Below, piece after piece: positions 22,638-33,810 of a DNA stretch of 64,000 bases. The notes under the pieces are model-generated. The model saw only the letters and a program-made list of their open reading frames with translations, was not told where the DNA came from and did no database searches. A program made the position numbers and the translations under genes. Position 1 is the first letter of the stretch. The number at the start of each line of letters is the position of its first letter. The stretch is from contig CM046341.1 of NCBI GenBank assembly GCA_025403435.1, positions 7,835,219-7,899,218 of the forward strand. The letters run 5' to 3'. The DNA comes from Artocarpus heterophyllus. Taxonomy: Eukaryota; Streptophyta; Magnoliopsida; Rosales; Moraceae.

Positions 22638-24360
22638 GCCTTGGATTGTGAAGATGGGAAGCCAAGTAAGTACAAATCTCAAGCACGCTTTTCTTCTCCA
22701 ACCTTCAAAGAGCAAGAACAACCTCAGGAACTTAGAAAACATCGACAAGAACAAGAACAAGAACAAGAACCAGACAATCGGAATTCTCTCCTTTGAAGTC
22801 GCCAATGTTATGTCTAAAACCGTTTATCTCCACAAGTCCTTGACTGACTCTGAGATCTCCAAGCTCAAAAACGACATCTTTAACTCAGAAGGAGTCCAAA
22901 CCCTTGTCTCCTCCGACCAGTCTTATCTTCTCGAGCTTGCTCTTGCAGAAAAGCTAGATGATTTGAACAGGGTTGCTTCTGTGGTTTCAAGGCTTGGAAA
23001 GAAGTGTTCTGAACCGGCCTTACAAGGTTTTGAGCATGTTTATGGTGATATTGTTGGTGGGGTTATTGAGGTGAAGGAATTGGGGTTTTTAGTTAAGGAT
23101 ATGGATGGTATGGTGAGGAAAATGGAGAGGTATGTTAATGTGACGTCGAAGTTGTATAGCGAAATGGAGGTTTTGAATGAGCTTGAACAGGCCACTAAGA
23201 AGTTTCAGAACAACCAGCATGAGGAAAGCAAGAGGGCTTTTGAGCAGAAACTGGCCTGGCAGAAGCAGGATGTAAGGCATCTCAAGGACATTTCGCTTTG
23301 GAACATGACTTACGATAAGGTCGTAGAGCTTTTGGCGAGGACGGTTTGCACAATTTATGCGAGGATTTGGGCTGTTTTTGGCGGAGACTTTGGTGGGTTG
23401 AGAAAGGATGAGCCTTTGCCATTGAAGAGGGTTTTGAGCAAGAAGACGGAGTTTCATTCAGGGAAAGTCGAGAAGGCCGTGGTGCTGAAAAGGGGGTCTA
23501 GTGTTAGGCCTCCTTCTCAAGTTGGTGATTCAAGGAAGGGTGAATTGGGTATGTTCAGACCGGAGGATTTGGTTTTCCCTTGTGGGACTAGCCCCGGGAG
23601 GCTTTTCATGGAGTGTCTTAGTTTGAGCAGTTCGGTCTCGGTGTTGGAAGATAATAGTGTTGATTATGAGGAAAGGGGAAGCCAAGTTTCTGCTTGTTGT
23701 AGCATTGCAAATAGTGGGTCAAGGAGAGAGCAAAGGAACTACTCTAGTTGTTTTAATAGGTCACAAATCGGTGCCAATTCTGGAGTTGTGAATGGTGTGA
23801 GATTTGGTCCCAAGAGTAGGTTAGTTTGTTATGTTCCTCCTTCAACCATTGGAGGTTCTGCTCTGGCTTTGCACTATGCAAATGTTTTAATTGTGATCGA
23901 AAAGTTGCTTCGTTATCCTCACTTGGTTGGCGAGGAAGCAAGAGATGATCTGTATCAGATGTTGCCAACTAGCCTAAGATTGTCACTTAGGACTAAACTC
24001 AAGTCCTATGTGAAGAACTTGGCGATATACGATGCACCTCTTGCGCACGATTGGAAAGAGACCCTAGATGGCATTTTAAAGTGGCTAGCCCCATTGGCAC
24101 ATAACATGATCAGATGGCAAAGCGAGCGCAATTTCGAACAGCAGCAGATTGTTACACGCACAAACGTTCTTCTGCTTCAGACTTTGTACTTTGCAGATCG
24201 CCAAAAGACCGAGGCAGCTATATGCCAACTTCTTGTTGGTCTGAATTATATATGTCGTTACGAGCATCAGCAAAACGCATTGTTGGATTGTGCTAGCAGC
24301 TTCGATTTTGAAGATTGCATGGAGTGGCAATTGCAATGCAGAGCTGCATATGTTGATTGA
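22627..24360 (+). CDS. DUF3475/DUF668 domain protein (PSI-like superfamily), 577 aa
   Basis: Single coding exon. ATG at 22627 is chosen because the N-terminus MVAEPWIVKMG is typical of plant DUF668 proteins and the ATG is followed by G; codons upstream (TTG runs) are intron sequence. A short Lys/Asn repeat (about residues 41-48) precedes DUF3475 (about 51-107, starting IGILSFEVANVMS). The middle part is predicted helical and partly Ser-rich. DUF668 starts near residue 403 (VPPSTIGGSALALHYANVLI) and is followed by a conserved C-terminal region. There is no signal peptide or membrane segment. The DUF3475-DUF668 pair is shared with Arabidopsis PSK SIMULATOR (PSI) proteins, linked to growth; the closest relatives are probably the uncharacterised shorter members. 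Molecular activity is unknown. Full-length, no breaks seen. Confidence 0.92.
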   Translation: MVAEPWIVKMGSQVSTNLKHAFLLQPSKSKNNLRNLENIDKNKNKNKNQTIGILSFEVANVMSKTVYLHKSLTDSEISKLKNDIFNSEGVQTLVSSDQSYLLELALAEKLDDLNRVASVVSRLGKKCSEPALQGFEHVYGDIVGGVIEVKELGFLVKDMDGMVRKMERYVNVTSKLYSEMEVLNELEQATKKFQNNQHEESKRAFEQKLAWQKQDVRHLKDISLWNMTYDKVVELLARTVCTIYARIWAVFGGDFGGLRKDEPLPLKRVLSKKTEFHSGKVEKAVVLKRGSSVRPPSQVGDSRKGELGMFRPEDLVFPCGTSPGRLFMECLSLSSSVSVLEDNSVDYEERGSQVSACCSIANSGSRREQRNYSSCFNRSQIGANSGVVNGVRFGPKSRLVCYVPPSTIGGSALALHYANVLIVIEKLLRYPHLVGEEARDDLYQMLPTSLRLSLRTKLKSYVKNLAIYDAPLAHDWKETLDGILKWLAPLAHNMIRWQSERNFEQQQIVTRTNVLLLQTLYFADRQKTEAAICQLLVGLNYICRYEHQQNALLDCASSFDFEDCMEWQLQCRAAYVD

Positions 24361-25464
24361 CGACATTCTTAATTGGAGTTCCTGAACATCGTATTTAAGC
24401 ATTTTTTTTTTCTTTTCCTTATTTCCCAATTTTTACATGAAGAAATAGATGATGATAGCTCAACCGGAGGTGAATATTTGGGCCTTATCACTCGTACTGA
24501 AGACTTCAGTTGATTAATGTAATTCATTTTCAAGGTATGGGAAGCTTTGACTTCAGGAGTACTCACTTCCAAATATTTATGAAAAAATAATTTCTATCTT
24601 CTGCAGAATTGTATATACGTTTATCAGCTCCTGTATAGTTCGTGTTTTTTCTTTAAAATTCTGCTCAGAATTTGAAGTACACAACTGTATGCAAAGTCAG
24701 ATATAAATGATAGTGTCTAAATGTTTGTTTCAGCAAATCACAACCACTTTTGTAAAGGGACTAGCATAATCTAAACTGATTTTGTTGCCAACTTGTACAG
24801 TTTGTTATGTTCTTATTTGACCAAATCAATGATAGAAGAAACTGAAAAAAGAGAATAACAGGCTTGTGAATTTTGTGACATGTTTTGGTTTGGGGACTTT
24901 CCTATCTATTAACAATGAGATGCTTTGGAAATGAAAGTGTGATGAACTTTTCAGTAGTCCTTTAACAGAGTATAAAGTTCAGGGAGAGCATAAAATTCTT
25001 CAGTTTCAAGCATTCTTTGTGCTATGCCTATATATATTTTTCTGCACAAATCCCTTTTGATTAAAATTTTGGCTTTGTGAACAAGTACATAAGGATTTTC
25101 TTTTTTAATTTGTAATTTATTGTTCAATTCTCAACGCTACCTGAAACGCACTCATGTAGTGAAAGTATACAAGGAGGGAACTTGAGGATATTTGAAACTT
25201 GAGGATTTTTTTTTCCTCTTTCGAAGTGTTACTGCTTTTCCATCTTTTCCCTGTTTATGTATACAAGGAGGGAAGCATAATAATATACCTCCATGTTCTC
25301 ATGGAGGTATAATAAACAAAGAAAAGAAAGGAAAGGAAAAGAAAAGAAAATGGTCAATTCCTCCATAATTGAACCTTACTATTTTTCCTTTTTTTTTGTT
25401 GGTTGAACAGGTAATGGTAATTGTGAATTTAGAAATTCTAATAGGCTTTCTTTTATTAATAGGA
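24361..25464. other. 3' flank of the DUF668 gene, no other feature
   Basis: AT-rich. The 3' UTR should occupy the first few hundred bases; no single polyadenylation signal stands out. A poly-purine run lies at 25318-25350. Confidence 0.45.
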
Positions 25465-25620
25465 TGTTTGGGAAGTGAATTGAAGGTTAAAAATAAAAGG
25501 ATTATAGCATGTGAGAGTTTTATTTTGTAGCATACTTGTGCTTTATACTATAACGTATGAGAATTTTATACTATTAGAGTTAAAACTGATAAGTTATAAC
25601 TGAATTCACCAAATACCAGA
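25465..25620. mobile_element. MITE of the CTCACATGCTACAGT family
   Basis: Contains TTATAGCATGTGAGAGTTTT and a second ATACTATAACGTATGAGAAT-like core, inverted relative to most copies, between GGATGTTTGGGAAG and ACCAAATACC ends. Confidence 0.55.
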
Positions 25621-26836
25621 GAGTTTATTATTGCCCAGGTTTGACTATGCAAATTTTTTATGATGAATTCGCCAAACAACAGATGGTTTATTATTGCCCA
25701 GCGCTGACTATGCAGATTTTCTATAATGTTATGTATTCCAACGCTTCTGATGTAATGCCTCTCGTCCACTGACACCAGCTAAATGACTTTAAAAAAAAGT
25801 CATTTTGGACAAATAATTTTTTTTGGACAATTTTTTAGCGTAAAAAAACACGTTTTTTAGGCATGAACACTGTTTTAATTTTTTTTTTCTTTCTACTATG
25901 TTGAGGTTTCTTTACTCGTTATAATTATTTTCATCTTTTTAAAAAAAAAAATTAAAACAGTTTTACTGTTTAAAAAATTATATTTTTTTGTGTAAAAAAA
26001 AATAGAGACCATTTCCTCAATTAGAATTTGTTTTGGGCTCTTTGTTTCAAATTCTTCCCACCACCGCCAAGGTTTGCTGCGCGGCATAATGGGCAATAAT
26101 TGAAGGTTGCTATATTTGTTGGGCCAACGTTTTGCCAGACTACCGTGAGCTTGAGGCCTTCTGATTGATTGCAAAACATCACGTGCTTGTGCCTTTAAAC
26201 TTGAATCATGACTCACATTTATGCATCCGTTTTTAGTCGCGAGGTCCTAAAGCTCTAATTCCCTTAACCTAAAGTCATCTATTTATTTATTCATTTTCAA
26301 AATAGTAGAAGTTGAAAGAGTAGAGTTGGCATATCCTAAAAGACAACACATTCTTGCAAGATGTGAATATATATTCATATATAAGTTTTGTTCCGTGGAT
26401 ATGGATAGACTAACTTGAATTTAAAATCTTAATGAGGTAAATAGATTGTCTTATTACTTCACTGAATGATCGCTGATTCCAAAATTTGACTTATACGTAA
26501 TTCAACATGCCACTGCAACGCATACTAAATAATTGCATTACGACACATGCCAAGTTATTGCATTACGATTATTGGCCTATTAAAACCCCTTGTTGTGCAT
26601 ACACGCATAACTGAAAGTTTTGCTTACGAGGATTGCTTTTGGTAAGAAACTATTCATGCATTATATATAACTTAACGATAATTCTACGCTAAAGTACAAA
26701 AATCAAATCTTTATTTGAACCATTGGATCTGTATAAAATTATATCATAAACATGCGCTACTGGTATGACATCCGTACTATACAAAGCCTGTAAACCTTAT
26801 TGCAGCTTCTATGGGGTTAAGGGAAGGATAAAATCG
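25621..26836. other. Intergenic DNA, nothing firm
   Basis: A less AT-rich stretch (26030-26220) has a 106-codon minus-strand ORF without any recognised domain. The rest is AT-rich. Confidence 0.35.
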
Positions 26837-27006
26837 TACATTTCAACTTTCTTTGTGTCATTATAGTCCTTTCATTGGTTAAGCTGTCAAGGCAGAGATA
26901 TTGATCCAGTTTCATTAGTAATACATTTCAACTTTCTTTGTGTCATTATAGTCCTTTCATTGGTTAAGCTGTCAAGGCAGAGATATTGATCCAGTTTCAT
27001 TAGTAA
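26837..27006. repeat. Perfect 85-bp tandem duplication
   Basis: The block starting TACATTTCAACTTTCTTTGT at 26837 is repeated without any difference from 26922 to 27006. Perfect identity in non-coding DNA means a very recent duplication, or an assembly artefact. Confidence 0.95.
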
Positions 27007-27520
27007 ACAGTACCCATATTTACAGAAGGCAAGTGTTAATATTATTAATAATGGAGGGATGTGTACACTGCACTTCCTTGCAACAATCAATATGGACTAT
27101 GAACAAGGAAGGCAGGTGACACCATGTGGGCATTTAATTGATGGGAACACACAAAAGGGCATTTAGATTCAATGTTGACATTGAAGAGGTCTTGAATTTT
27201 TTTAATGGATGTTGTTGGCCATCATTGGACTTAAAAAGCAAAGTGACATCAAAGCCACCCTTCTCCTTCCATTATTGAATTTGCAGTCATAAGTGAGTCT
27301 TTATAATTAAACACCAACAGAAACAACCAAACTTCGTACTGTGGAATGAAACAGCTGATTTTGTTAGATCAGTTTGTAGGGACTTCCCTGGTCTAAATGC
27401 CTCCTGTTACACAACATCACGTGGCCAACGTCATAGAGAAGTAAATTAAAGAAAAATTATAATTTTCTTTAAAGATTGGGAGATGATGGGGAGTGAAATG
27501 TATCTTGATTATGTTTAATT

Positions 27521-27731
27521 TTTCAGGGATAAACAAGGATGTATGGTTAGGGATGGGAGTACTCCCAAGGGGACGGGTCCCGTGGGTAAGTGCCTTGAAA
27601 GGAGCAAGGATGGAGGATAATATTTGGAGATTTGGATAGGAATAGGGAGAAGGTCTTGTCCTTGAATTGAGGGCGGGGCGGGGACAGGCGGGGACAAGAG
27701 AAGCACTCCTCGTCCCACCTCCTCCTTGATA
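27521..27731. mobile_element. Fragment of a GC-rich transposon end
   Basis: GGGATGGGAGTACTCCC, GGGGACGGGTCCCGTGGG and GGGCGGGGCGGGGACAGGCG lie in an AT-rich surround. Such GGGGAC/GTCCC-rich subterminal repeats are common in plant DNA transposons, but no matching second end was found, so this is a fragment at best. Confidence 0.4.
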
Positions 27732-27869
27732 TACATTTTATTAATTTGTTAAAAATATATTTATTATTATTCTTAAGATTATTTTTTTCTCAACATCTAT
27801 TACATTTTATTAATTTGTTAAAAATATATTTATTATTATTCTTAAGATTATTTTTTTCCTCAACATCTA
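27732..27869. repeat. 69-bp tandem duplication
   Basis: TACATTTTATTAATTTGTTA at 27732 recurs at 27801; the two units differ by about one inserted C near the end. Confidence 0.9.
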
Positions 27870-28500
27870 TATTTTATTAAAATTCGGTATGTTTTGTTAA
27901 AATATTGAATTTGGATTATATCGACTATGAATTTTATCTCACCTTTTGTTTATAATTATTATTGAAATTTTGATCAACAATAAACATCATTGTAGGGAGT
28001 GGAATTCTAATATCCAAGAAAATTTCATTAATTTAAGTCTATAGCTAAGACAAGATTTAAACAATGAGGTTCATTAGGAACTTCATGTAAATATGAAGTT
28101 TTGTAATCAATGTGAAATGTGTGTAATTTTTATGAATTATGATGTAGTTTATGCAAACAAATTTTATGAGTCAACTAAATTTTTTTTTAAGTGCTTAAAT
28201 AGTGATTTTAATATCACAAGGATTTTTGTTAAATCCAAATTTTATGACAAAGATTCATGAGTGAGTATTTAAAGACATTAAGATAAAAGTTAAATGATAA
28301 GTAGGTAACAAGAAAGCTAGAAGTAAAACTATCAAAGAATCTAACATAACAGATTCTATAACAAAAATACAACATAGAAATTATACTGTATAAAATAATA
28401 CAATATAGGAATTTAATTGAATAAAAAGTATGGATAATCATGGAAAAATATGGAAGCTAGCGGAAGGTTACAGGAGGGATACTGACAATATAGAAAAATT
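27870..28500. other. AT-rich intergenic DNA, nothing recognised
   Basis: No ORF above noise, no repeats beyond homopolymers. Confidence 0.4.
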
Positions 28501-30765
28501 TTATACAGTATAAATTTAGAATAAAAAGTCAAAATAAAAGTTTGACTTTTCTACTTCAAAAGTGTGGAAAATTCCATATTTTTCTTAAAAAATTCGTGGG
28601 CCTTAGGTGGGGTAAGAATTCATACCATTTTATTTACAAAAATGCCACTAGATTTAGCCTACAAATATCCCAGCACTTGGTGAAAATCAAGACCTTACTT
28701 TCTCCATCATTTCTCTTCAAATCCTTCACTTTAAAACCCTAATTCTCTCAGCACTTTGCCAAGTTCCAGCCATTAATTATCCTTAGAATTAAGGCACATC
28801 ACTATATAGAAGATTTCGAGAAAATCCTAAGGTAAAAACCCTAACTTTCGTTAAGTATATTTTATAGAATTTGAAGTTTAAAGAAGGAGTTTTTATTGGC
28901 CAAGTATTATTAAAGTGTGTTGTGAACCTGTTTTTCACCGAGAATAACAGGTTTATGATTGTTGAAGAGGATACAAGTGTTTTGGGAACTTTTGAATACA
29001 AGCCCTAAGAAAGGTTATGTTCTGAGAAGCCATACATACCAAGTGACAAATGTTATGGATTATGGTATAAAAGGAAAACTATATGATGTGGTTGAGTCAT
29101 CTTTCATATGTTTGATGGTATGTTAAAAATATTAAAGTTAAAATATAAACAGGCAAAAGTAAATGAGTTAAACTATTACACTTTTATTGTAACAAAAAGT
29201 ACAACAGATTTCAAATCTTTGTGTTTTTGATATTTTTAAAGGCTGAATTGGTTTTGAGTTTAACCTAAGTCTTGTTAGAAACATTGAAACAAATAACTTT
29301 GATGAAGAAGCTTTCTACAACTTCTAAACGAATCAAGTGGTAAAACAATGATTTTCAAATAAGCTATTTAAGGAATTAGTTTAAAACATCTTCAAATGTG
29401 TTTATTTTTGAAAGAGTTTAGAACATGAAAATTGTAGTTTTCATTGAGACTATTATGGTTGTGAAAGAGATTTATAATAAACTATACAAATTTTAAGTTT
29501 TGAAATTCAACTACAAAGTTTAGAAACAACTAAAAACGAGCCTCGAACTCGTTAAAGAAAAAATGCTTTATGCTATGATAAATGAAAAACTAATGTAAGA
29601 TTCGACAATAGTTTGTCAAAGTTAGATGCATAAAGTAGTTAAAATATTAGCTAACGATTGAGCATCACTCTAATAGGACATAGAGAAGGCTCATGTCTTA
29701 TAAAGGGAAAGGTTTAGTTGAAACATTAGTGTGAGGAGCAAGTAAGTTATAGTCTCACCTATGGCATAAGGTTATGAATATTAATGCTTGATGGTTGATT
29801 GAAAATGTTTGCATTTGAAATGCTTTTCAATAAAAAATGCATGTAAGTATGTCAAGTCATGACATAAAGAATGTTCACTACGATTACATTGTTGGTAATC
29901 CAAACATGAGAGAAAAGATAAAGAAGTGCTGTACTGGTCTCCTTGATGTGAGGCATTTAAAGTTAAAGTTTATTCCTCCAGACCTAAAAAGTAGATTGAG
30001 AAAGTGTAGATCCCTGCCTAAAGGGAGGTGATGAGATTATAAAAGTGTATATTTTACAAGGCTTAAATCATTTATTTATGCTTTTATTTCTCATTAAATC
30101 CTCTAATTAATAGCATTTTTGTGTTAATCAATATTTTTGTGTCTTAGTATGAAAATATGTTTAAAAATGTGTTTTTAGTGTGTTTTTATGTTTAATAATA
30201 TTTTGGTAATTTTTAGAGTCGTTTCGGTGTGTTAAATAAGCGTTTAGTTTGTAAATAGTTAAAATCATAAAAATAATGTGTCGTTATTTTATTTTGAGTT
30301 TTAATGTGTTTGATAGTGTGTTTTAAGTTTGTAAATATGTCCTACTATATTTTTAGTAATTTCTAAAAATATTTTCAAGTCATAAAAATCATATTTGTGC
30401 TAAACTAAAAAAGACTGGAAATTTTATAAGTTCTTATCTATTTTTAATTAATTTTGTGTGTTTTAATGTAAAATAAATATTTTAATATTTTTATAAATAT
30501 TTTGTTTGTAAAATAATTAATTTTAGTGTGTTTGTGAATTTTAGATTAAAATCTGGAGGAAAAACGGAGTAAAACGACATCAAAACGGGCAAAATTGGAC
30601 ATCAAATGCATAAAAAAATGAATTAAAATTCAAATTTCAAAATCATGGGACACATGGCAAGATTTAGACCATCGGATGCGCTGCCAATCGATCTCGTCCG
30701 TCCATCTGTGTACCAGACGTCGGCCCTGCCAGGCCACGCGTTAGCCGAACAGCGGGCGTCAACAC

Positions 30766-30830
30766 TGACGCGTCAGCGGGCCCCACGTGCATTTAGAAGC
30801 TATCCAATCGCATGCGGTCATGTTCACGTG
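30766..30830. promoter_or_regulatory. Cluster of bZIP-type sites in the solo LTR
   Basis: A 10-bp perfect palindrome TGACGCGTCA (30766-30775) and two G-box cores CACGTG (30784-30789 and 30825-30830) occur within 65 bp, about 320 bp upstream of the TATA box. These match known binding cores of plant bZIP/bHLH factors. Activity is inference. Confidence 0.45.
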
Positions 30831-31142
30831 TTTCCATCCTTTCATCCGTCAGATCTGATTACCAAGATTGATCGAACTGTTTTTAATCCTGGTCCCACCG
30901 GTCCCACTTGGGCCCAATTCAAAGCTTGTTTGTTGATCGTTGGATCGCAAAAAGAACGTGTCAGATCATCCTGTTTCAGTGCTTATCATCGCCGTGCAAC
31001 AACAAATTTCAATCTCAAATTCCCATATCCAAGGGCAAATCTCAACGTGGAAAAGAGGAGAAAATGGATCAACATGATCCAATTATTGAACAATAAAATA
31101 TAATAAAAATAATAATTAAAAAAAAGTAGAAACAGTAATTTT

Positions 31143-31162
31143 CAAGGCTATAAATAGCCTTG
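31143..31162 (+). promoter_or_regulatory. TATA box inside a perfect palindrome
   Basis: CAAGGCTATAAATAGCCTTG: 8-bp arms CAAGGCTA and TAGCCTTG around TAAA, so the TATA box TATAAATA (31149-31156) is centred in an inverted repeat. It is the likely core promoter of the parent retrotransposon. Confidence 0.65.
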
Positions 31163-33106
31163 CATTCTCCCATCTTTGGGCATCACTTCGGGCCTTTGGC
31201 CCTCTTTTTCCTTCTTTTCCTTTCTGTTGAGTTAGACTCAGCAGTATCTCCCTAGGTAAAAATAATAAAATAATATCTAAATTAGAGTAAAAACTCTGGT
31301 GAGGCAGAGAGATGATCTTGTATGCATAGTACTTTGGTATGAATTTTGTTTCTATATCTGTTTTGTAATGTTTATATTTTTGTGGAATAAATTATATCTT
31401 TATGTCTTTAATAATTATCATTAATGTTGTTATGCTGTCCAATTCTCGCATAAATTCAGTCATGCTTTTTTTATATAATTTAATTGTGTTGCATAATTAA
31501 TATTAATAATACTGAAGTCATGCTCGTTTATTCAGTTGAGTTTTTGCTGCATTATAGACATGGACTGGCACAATAAATACTTGGTAATTCTTGATTTATT
31601 ATAGACAGAGGATGACATAGTGTATTCTTAAACCATTTAATAAAACGAGGTGCTGCCGAAATTAACGCAATAATTTATTTCATAAAAATATATTAATTTT
31701 GATTTGTTATTATCTTTTATATCTTAAAATTATGTTATTTATAATTGAGTGACAACGATTATAATTTTCATAATTAGTGCATCAAATCATTAGTGAGAGA
31801 TGATTATTTTGCTAGTTTTTATAGGAAAACCCTTACTGTATTATGGCTTGCTATATTTTTGCTCTCGGTTGACTTGTAAAAATAGTAAAAGTGCTTGCAA
31901 TTAACAAGAAAAGATATAATAAATCAAATGTTTTAGATAATTATTAATTATAGTTAAAATTTCACACCAGTTGCGAAACATACAAAGGATTCTCAAAGCT
32001 TCACCACTCTAATTTTATGTTTTAAATTTTGAATAAAAAAAATCACAAAAATATTTCTTTTACTTTTAAACTTTGCTTTCAAAAACTGCTTGCCTCTTTG
32101 ACCGTTTATATTTATCAATCTCCTGAGTTACAAATTTTCATCTCCCTGTAGATACGACAACCTTTCTTTACTACAAACATCCGTCGTTTAAAGAGAAACA
32201 TTTTTGGGTGTTACCCGGAGGATCAAGTTATGTTATGGCCTCGTTGTTCAATAGTCTTACGCAAACAGTACGTACACTTGGGCCCATATTTGAAAATAAA
32301 GTAAACTAAAACAAAGTTCATAAGAAAGCATAAATGGAGTCATGCATTGTAATGATGTTTGTATATGTTTAAAATGTTTTATGAGACATGTTAGAACTTG
32401 CTGAGCGAAAGCTCAATTAGTTCCCTCATGCTGTAGGGAATCCTACCAAGAGACCAACATAAGAAATGATGAATTGGACCTAGTGTGTGGACAGTATATG
32501 AAGATTAGGTTATAGATATTGCTGGGACCTAATTCCGTTATTGTTTTAAAAGGAGGTTTTGTAGTATAGTAGAAAATAAGAATGGTTTTGGTTTAAGTTG
32601 TTAAATATGTACTATATTATAAAAGCATGATTGATATAAAATATTTTAAATAATGTAGATCAGTCATTGTTTTTGTTGTATTAAAAGTTTTGATGAAAGT
32701 TTGTATGTTTTAAAGAGAATTTTTTTTTCACATTTTCACGTACAAGTTTACTACGTAAAAATGTTTATAAGTAAGTTAAGAAGAGTTTTTAGATGACTTG
32801 GAAAGCTGGGTAGTCACAAGAATGGGCATGTAGAAGGCTCTTCTAATTGGGATTTTCTAACTTTATCGCCGCCTTTCTTTAGTGGGGATAGGACAGAGAA
32901 GTAGATGGTTTTAAGGAATAAGGATGAGGATAGAAAAGCATTCCTTAGCCTTACTTCTCTCTTTTGCCATCCCGATATTATGTATTATAAGGCTATAGGG
33001 GTTAAAATTATGTTAGAAAAATGGCAATTGGATGAATGAGAAATTGATGCTCATTGGTGGAGATTAATGGAGGTCATAAACCCCATGTTGTAACACCCAA
33101 AGGTAT

Positions 33107-33277
33107 GGATTAATAGGTGATTATGAGCTTCATAATCATGGAAAATAGAGGGTTACAACCAATGGTTTAATGGGAGATAATGAGCACCATTATCATGGAA
33201 AATGGAGGGTTACAACCAATGGTTTAATGGGAGATAATGAGCACCATTATCATGGAAAATGGAAGGTTGCAACCAAT
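33107..33277 (+). repeat. Three 57-bp tandem repeats in the copia U3
   Basis: Units at 33107-33163 (diverged), 33164-33220 and 33221-33277, each with a CCATTATCATGG or CATAATCATGG core and a GGTTACAACCAAT-like tail. They lie directly upstream of the TATA box, the usual place of retrotransposon enhancer repeats. The same array is in the 3' LTR at 39586-39756. Confidence 0.9.
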
Positions 33278-33345
33278 GTCATTATGCACATAAATTCTGA
33301 ATAATGCTCATTATAATGTGGATTGTAACATCTATTTTCTAAGCC

Positions 33346-33352
33346 TATATAA
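33346..33352 (+). promoter_or_regulatory. TATA box of the copia 5' LTR
   Basis: TATATAA downstream of the repeat array; the transcript would start about 30 bp further right. The equivalent box in the 3' LTR is at 39825-39831. Confidence 0.7.
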
Positions 33353-33810
33353 TGAACTCTCCTCCACATGTTTGAGAGACACACAATTGCATAGAATTTG
33401 CACTCACTAAGTCATAGAGTTTTTCCTTTGTTTTTCAAGTTCCATCTAGTTTTTGTTGTAGTCATTTTTGGTGATAGAAGAAAAACAGTTTCAAGTTCGC
33501 CGAAAACGGTATCCAATAGTGCTTATGATTCCGTTGGTAGTCGTTGTATCCTGGGAGACAGACGTCCGTAGAATCCTCGTGCACAACCGGAGGGGACGAA
33601 TCTGTTTTAAGGAAAGCGTGACCTACACGTGCCTCGACCATTTTTCGTCTAATTTTCACGTTGCGTTGCTTCCATTGAAGTTGAAGTTGAAGGTTTTGTT
33701 ATACCTATTTGTTATTTTCATTTTTGAAAAATTTGTAACTTGTTTGTTTTATTCATGCAATATATTGTTTGCAATTCCTTTATCCATATTCTATGTTATA
33801 ATTACTAACA

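Larger units (their letters stand above)
30029..32216 (+). mobile_element. Solo LTR (2188 bp) nested in the LTR relic
   Basis: Flanked by GGAGG at 30024-30028 and 32217-32221 (5-bp target duplication). It begins TGATGAGATTATAAAAG and ends GTGTTACCC; the right end lacks the usual CA, so the boundary may be off by a few bases. Inside are a GC-rich U3-like patch (30640-30960), a TATA box (31149-31156), and AT-rich downstream sequence ending in a TAGATACGACAACC motif (32151-32164) typical of the LTR 3' part of some gypsy families. A relative in opposite orientation lies at 56179-57895. No coding sequence, so a solo LTR. Confidence 0.65.
28500..33005 (+). mobile_element. Probable old Ty3/gypsy LTR relic with a nested solo LTR
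   Basis: The segments outside 30029-32216 look like a long plant gypsy LTR: leader-like CCCTAATTCTCTCAGC near 28735, AAACCCTAAC at 28836, and CTTGCTGAGCGAAAGCTCAA at 32397, which resembles CTGAGCCTTTCGCTCACG in the gypsy LTR at 6014. Neither outer boundary could be fixed and no coding sequence is visible. The call rests on resemblance and is tentative. Confidence 0.35.
33011..33810 (+). repeat. 5' LTR of the copia element
   Basis: TGTTAG...CTAACA ends. Contains three 57-bp tandem units (33107-33277) and a TATA box (33346). It differs from the 3' LTR near 33082, 33261, 33281, 33525 and 33554. Confidence 0.97.

Noticed and set aside
25896..26216. 106-codon minus-strand ORF
   Set aside because: Ends in a Phe/Lys-rich homopolymer translation; the GC-richer part matches no family I know.
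30645..31103. 152-codon ORF in the solo LTR
   Set aside because: It lies in the GC-rich U3 upstream of the TATA box; probably fortuitous openness in non-coding LTR.
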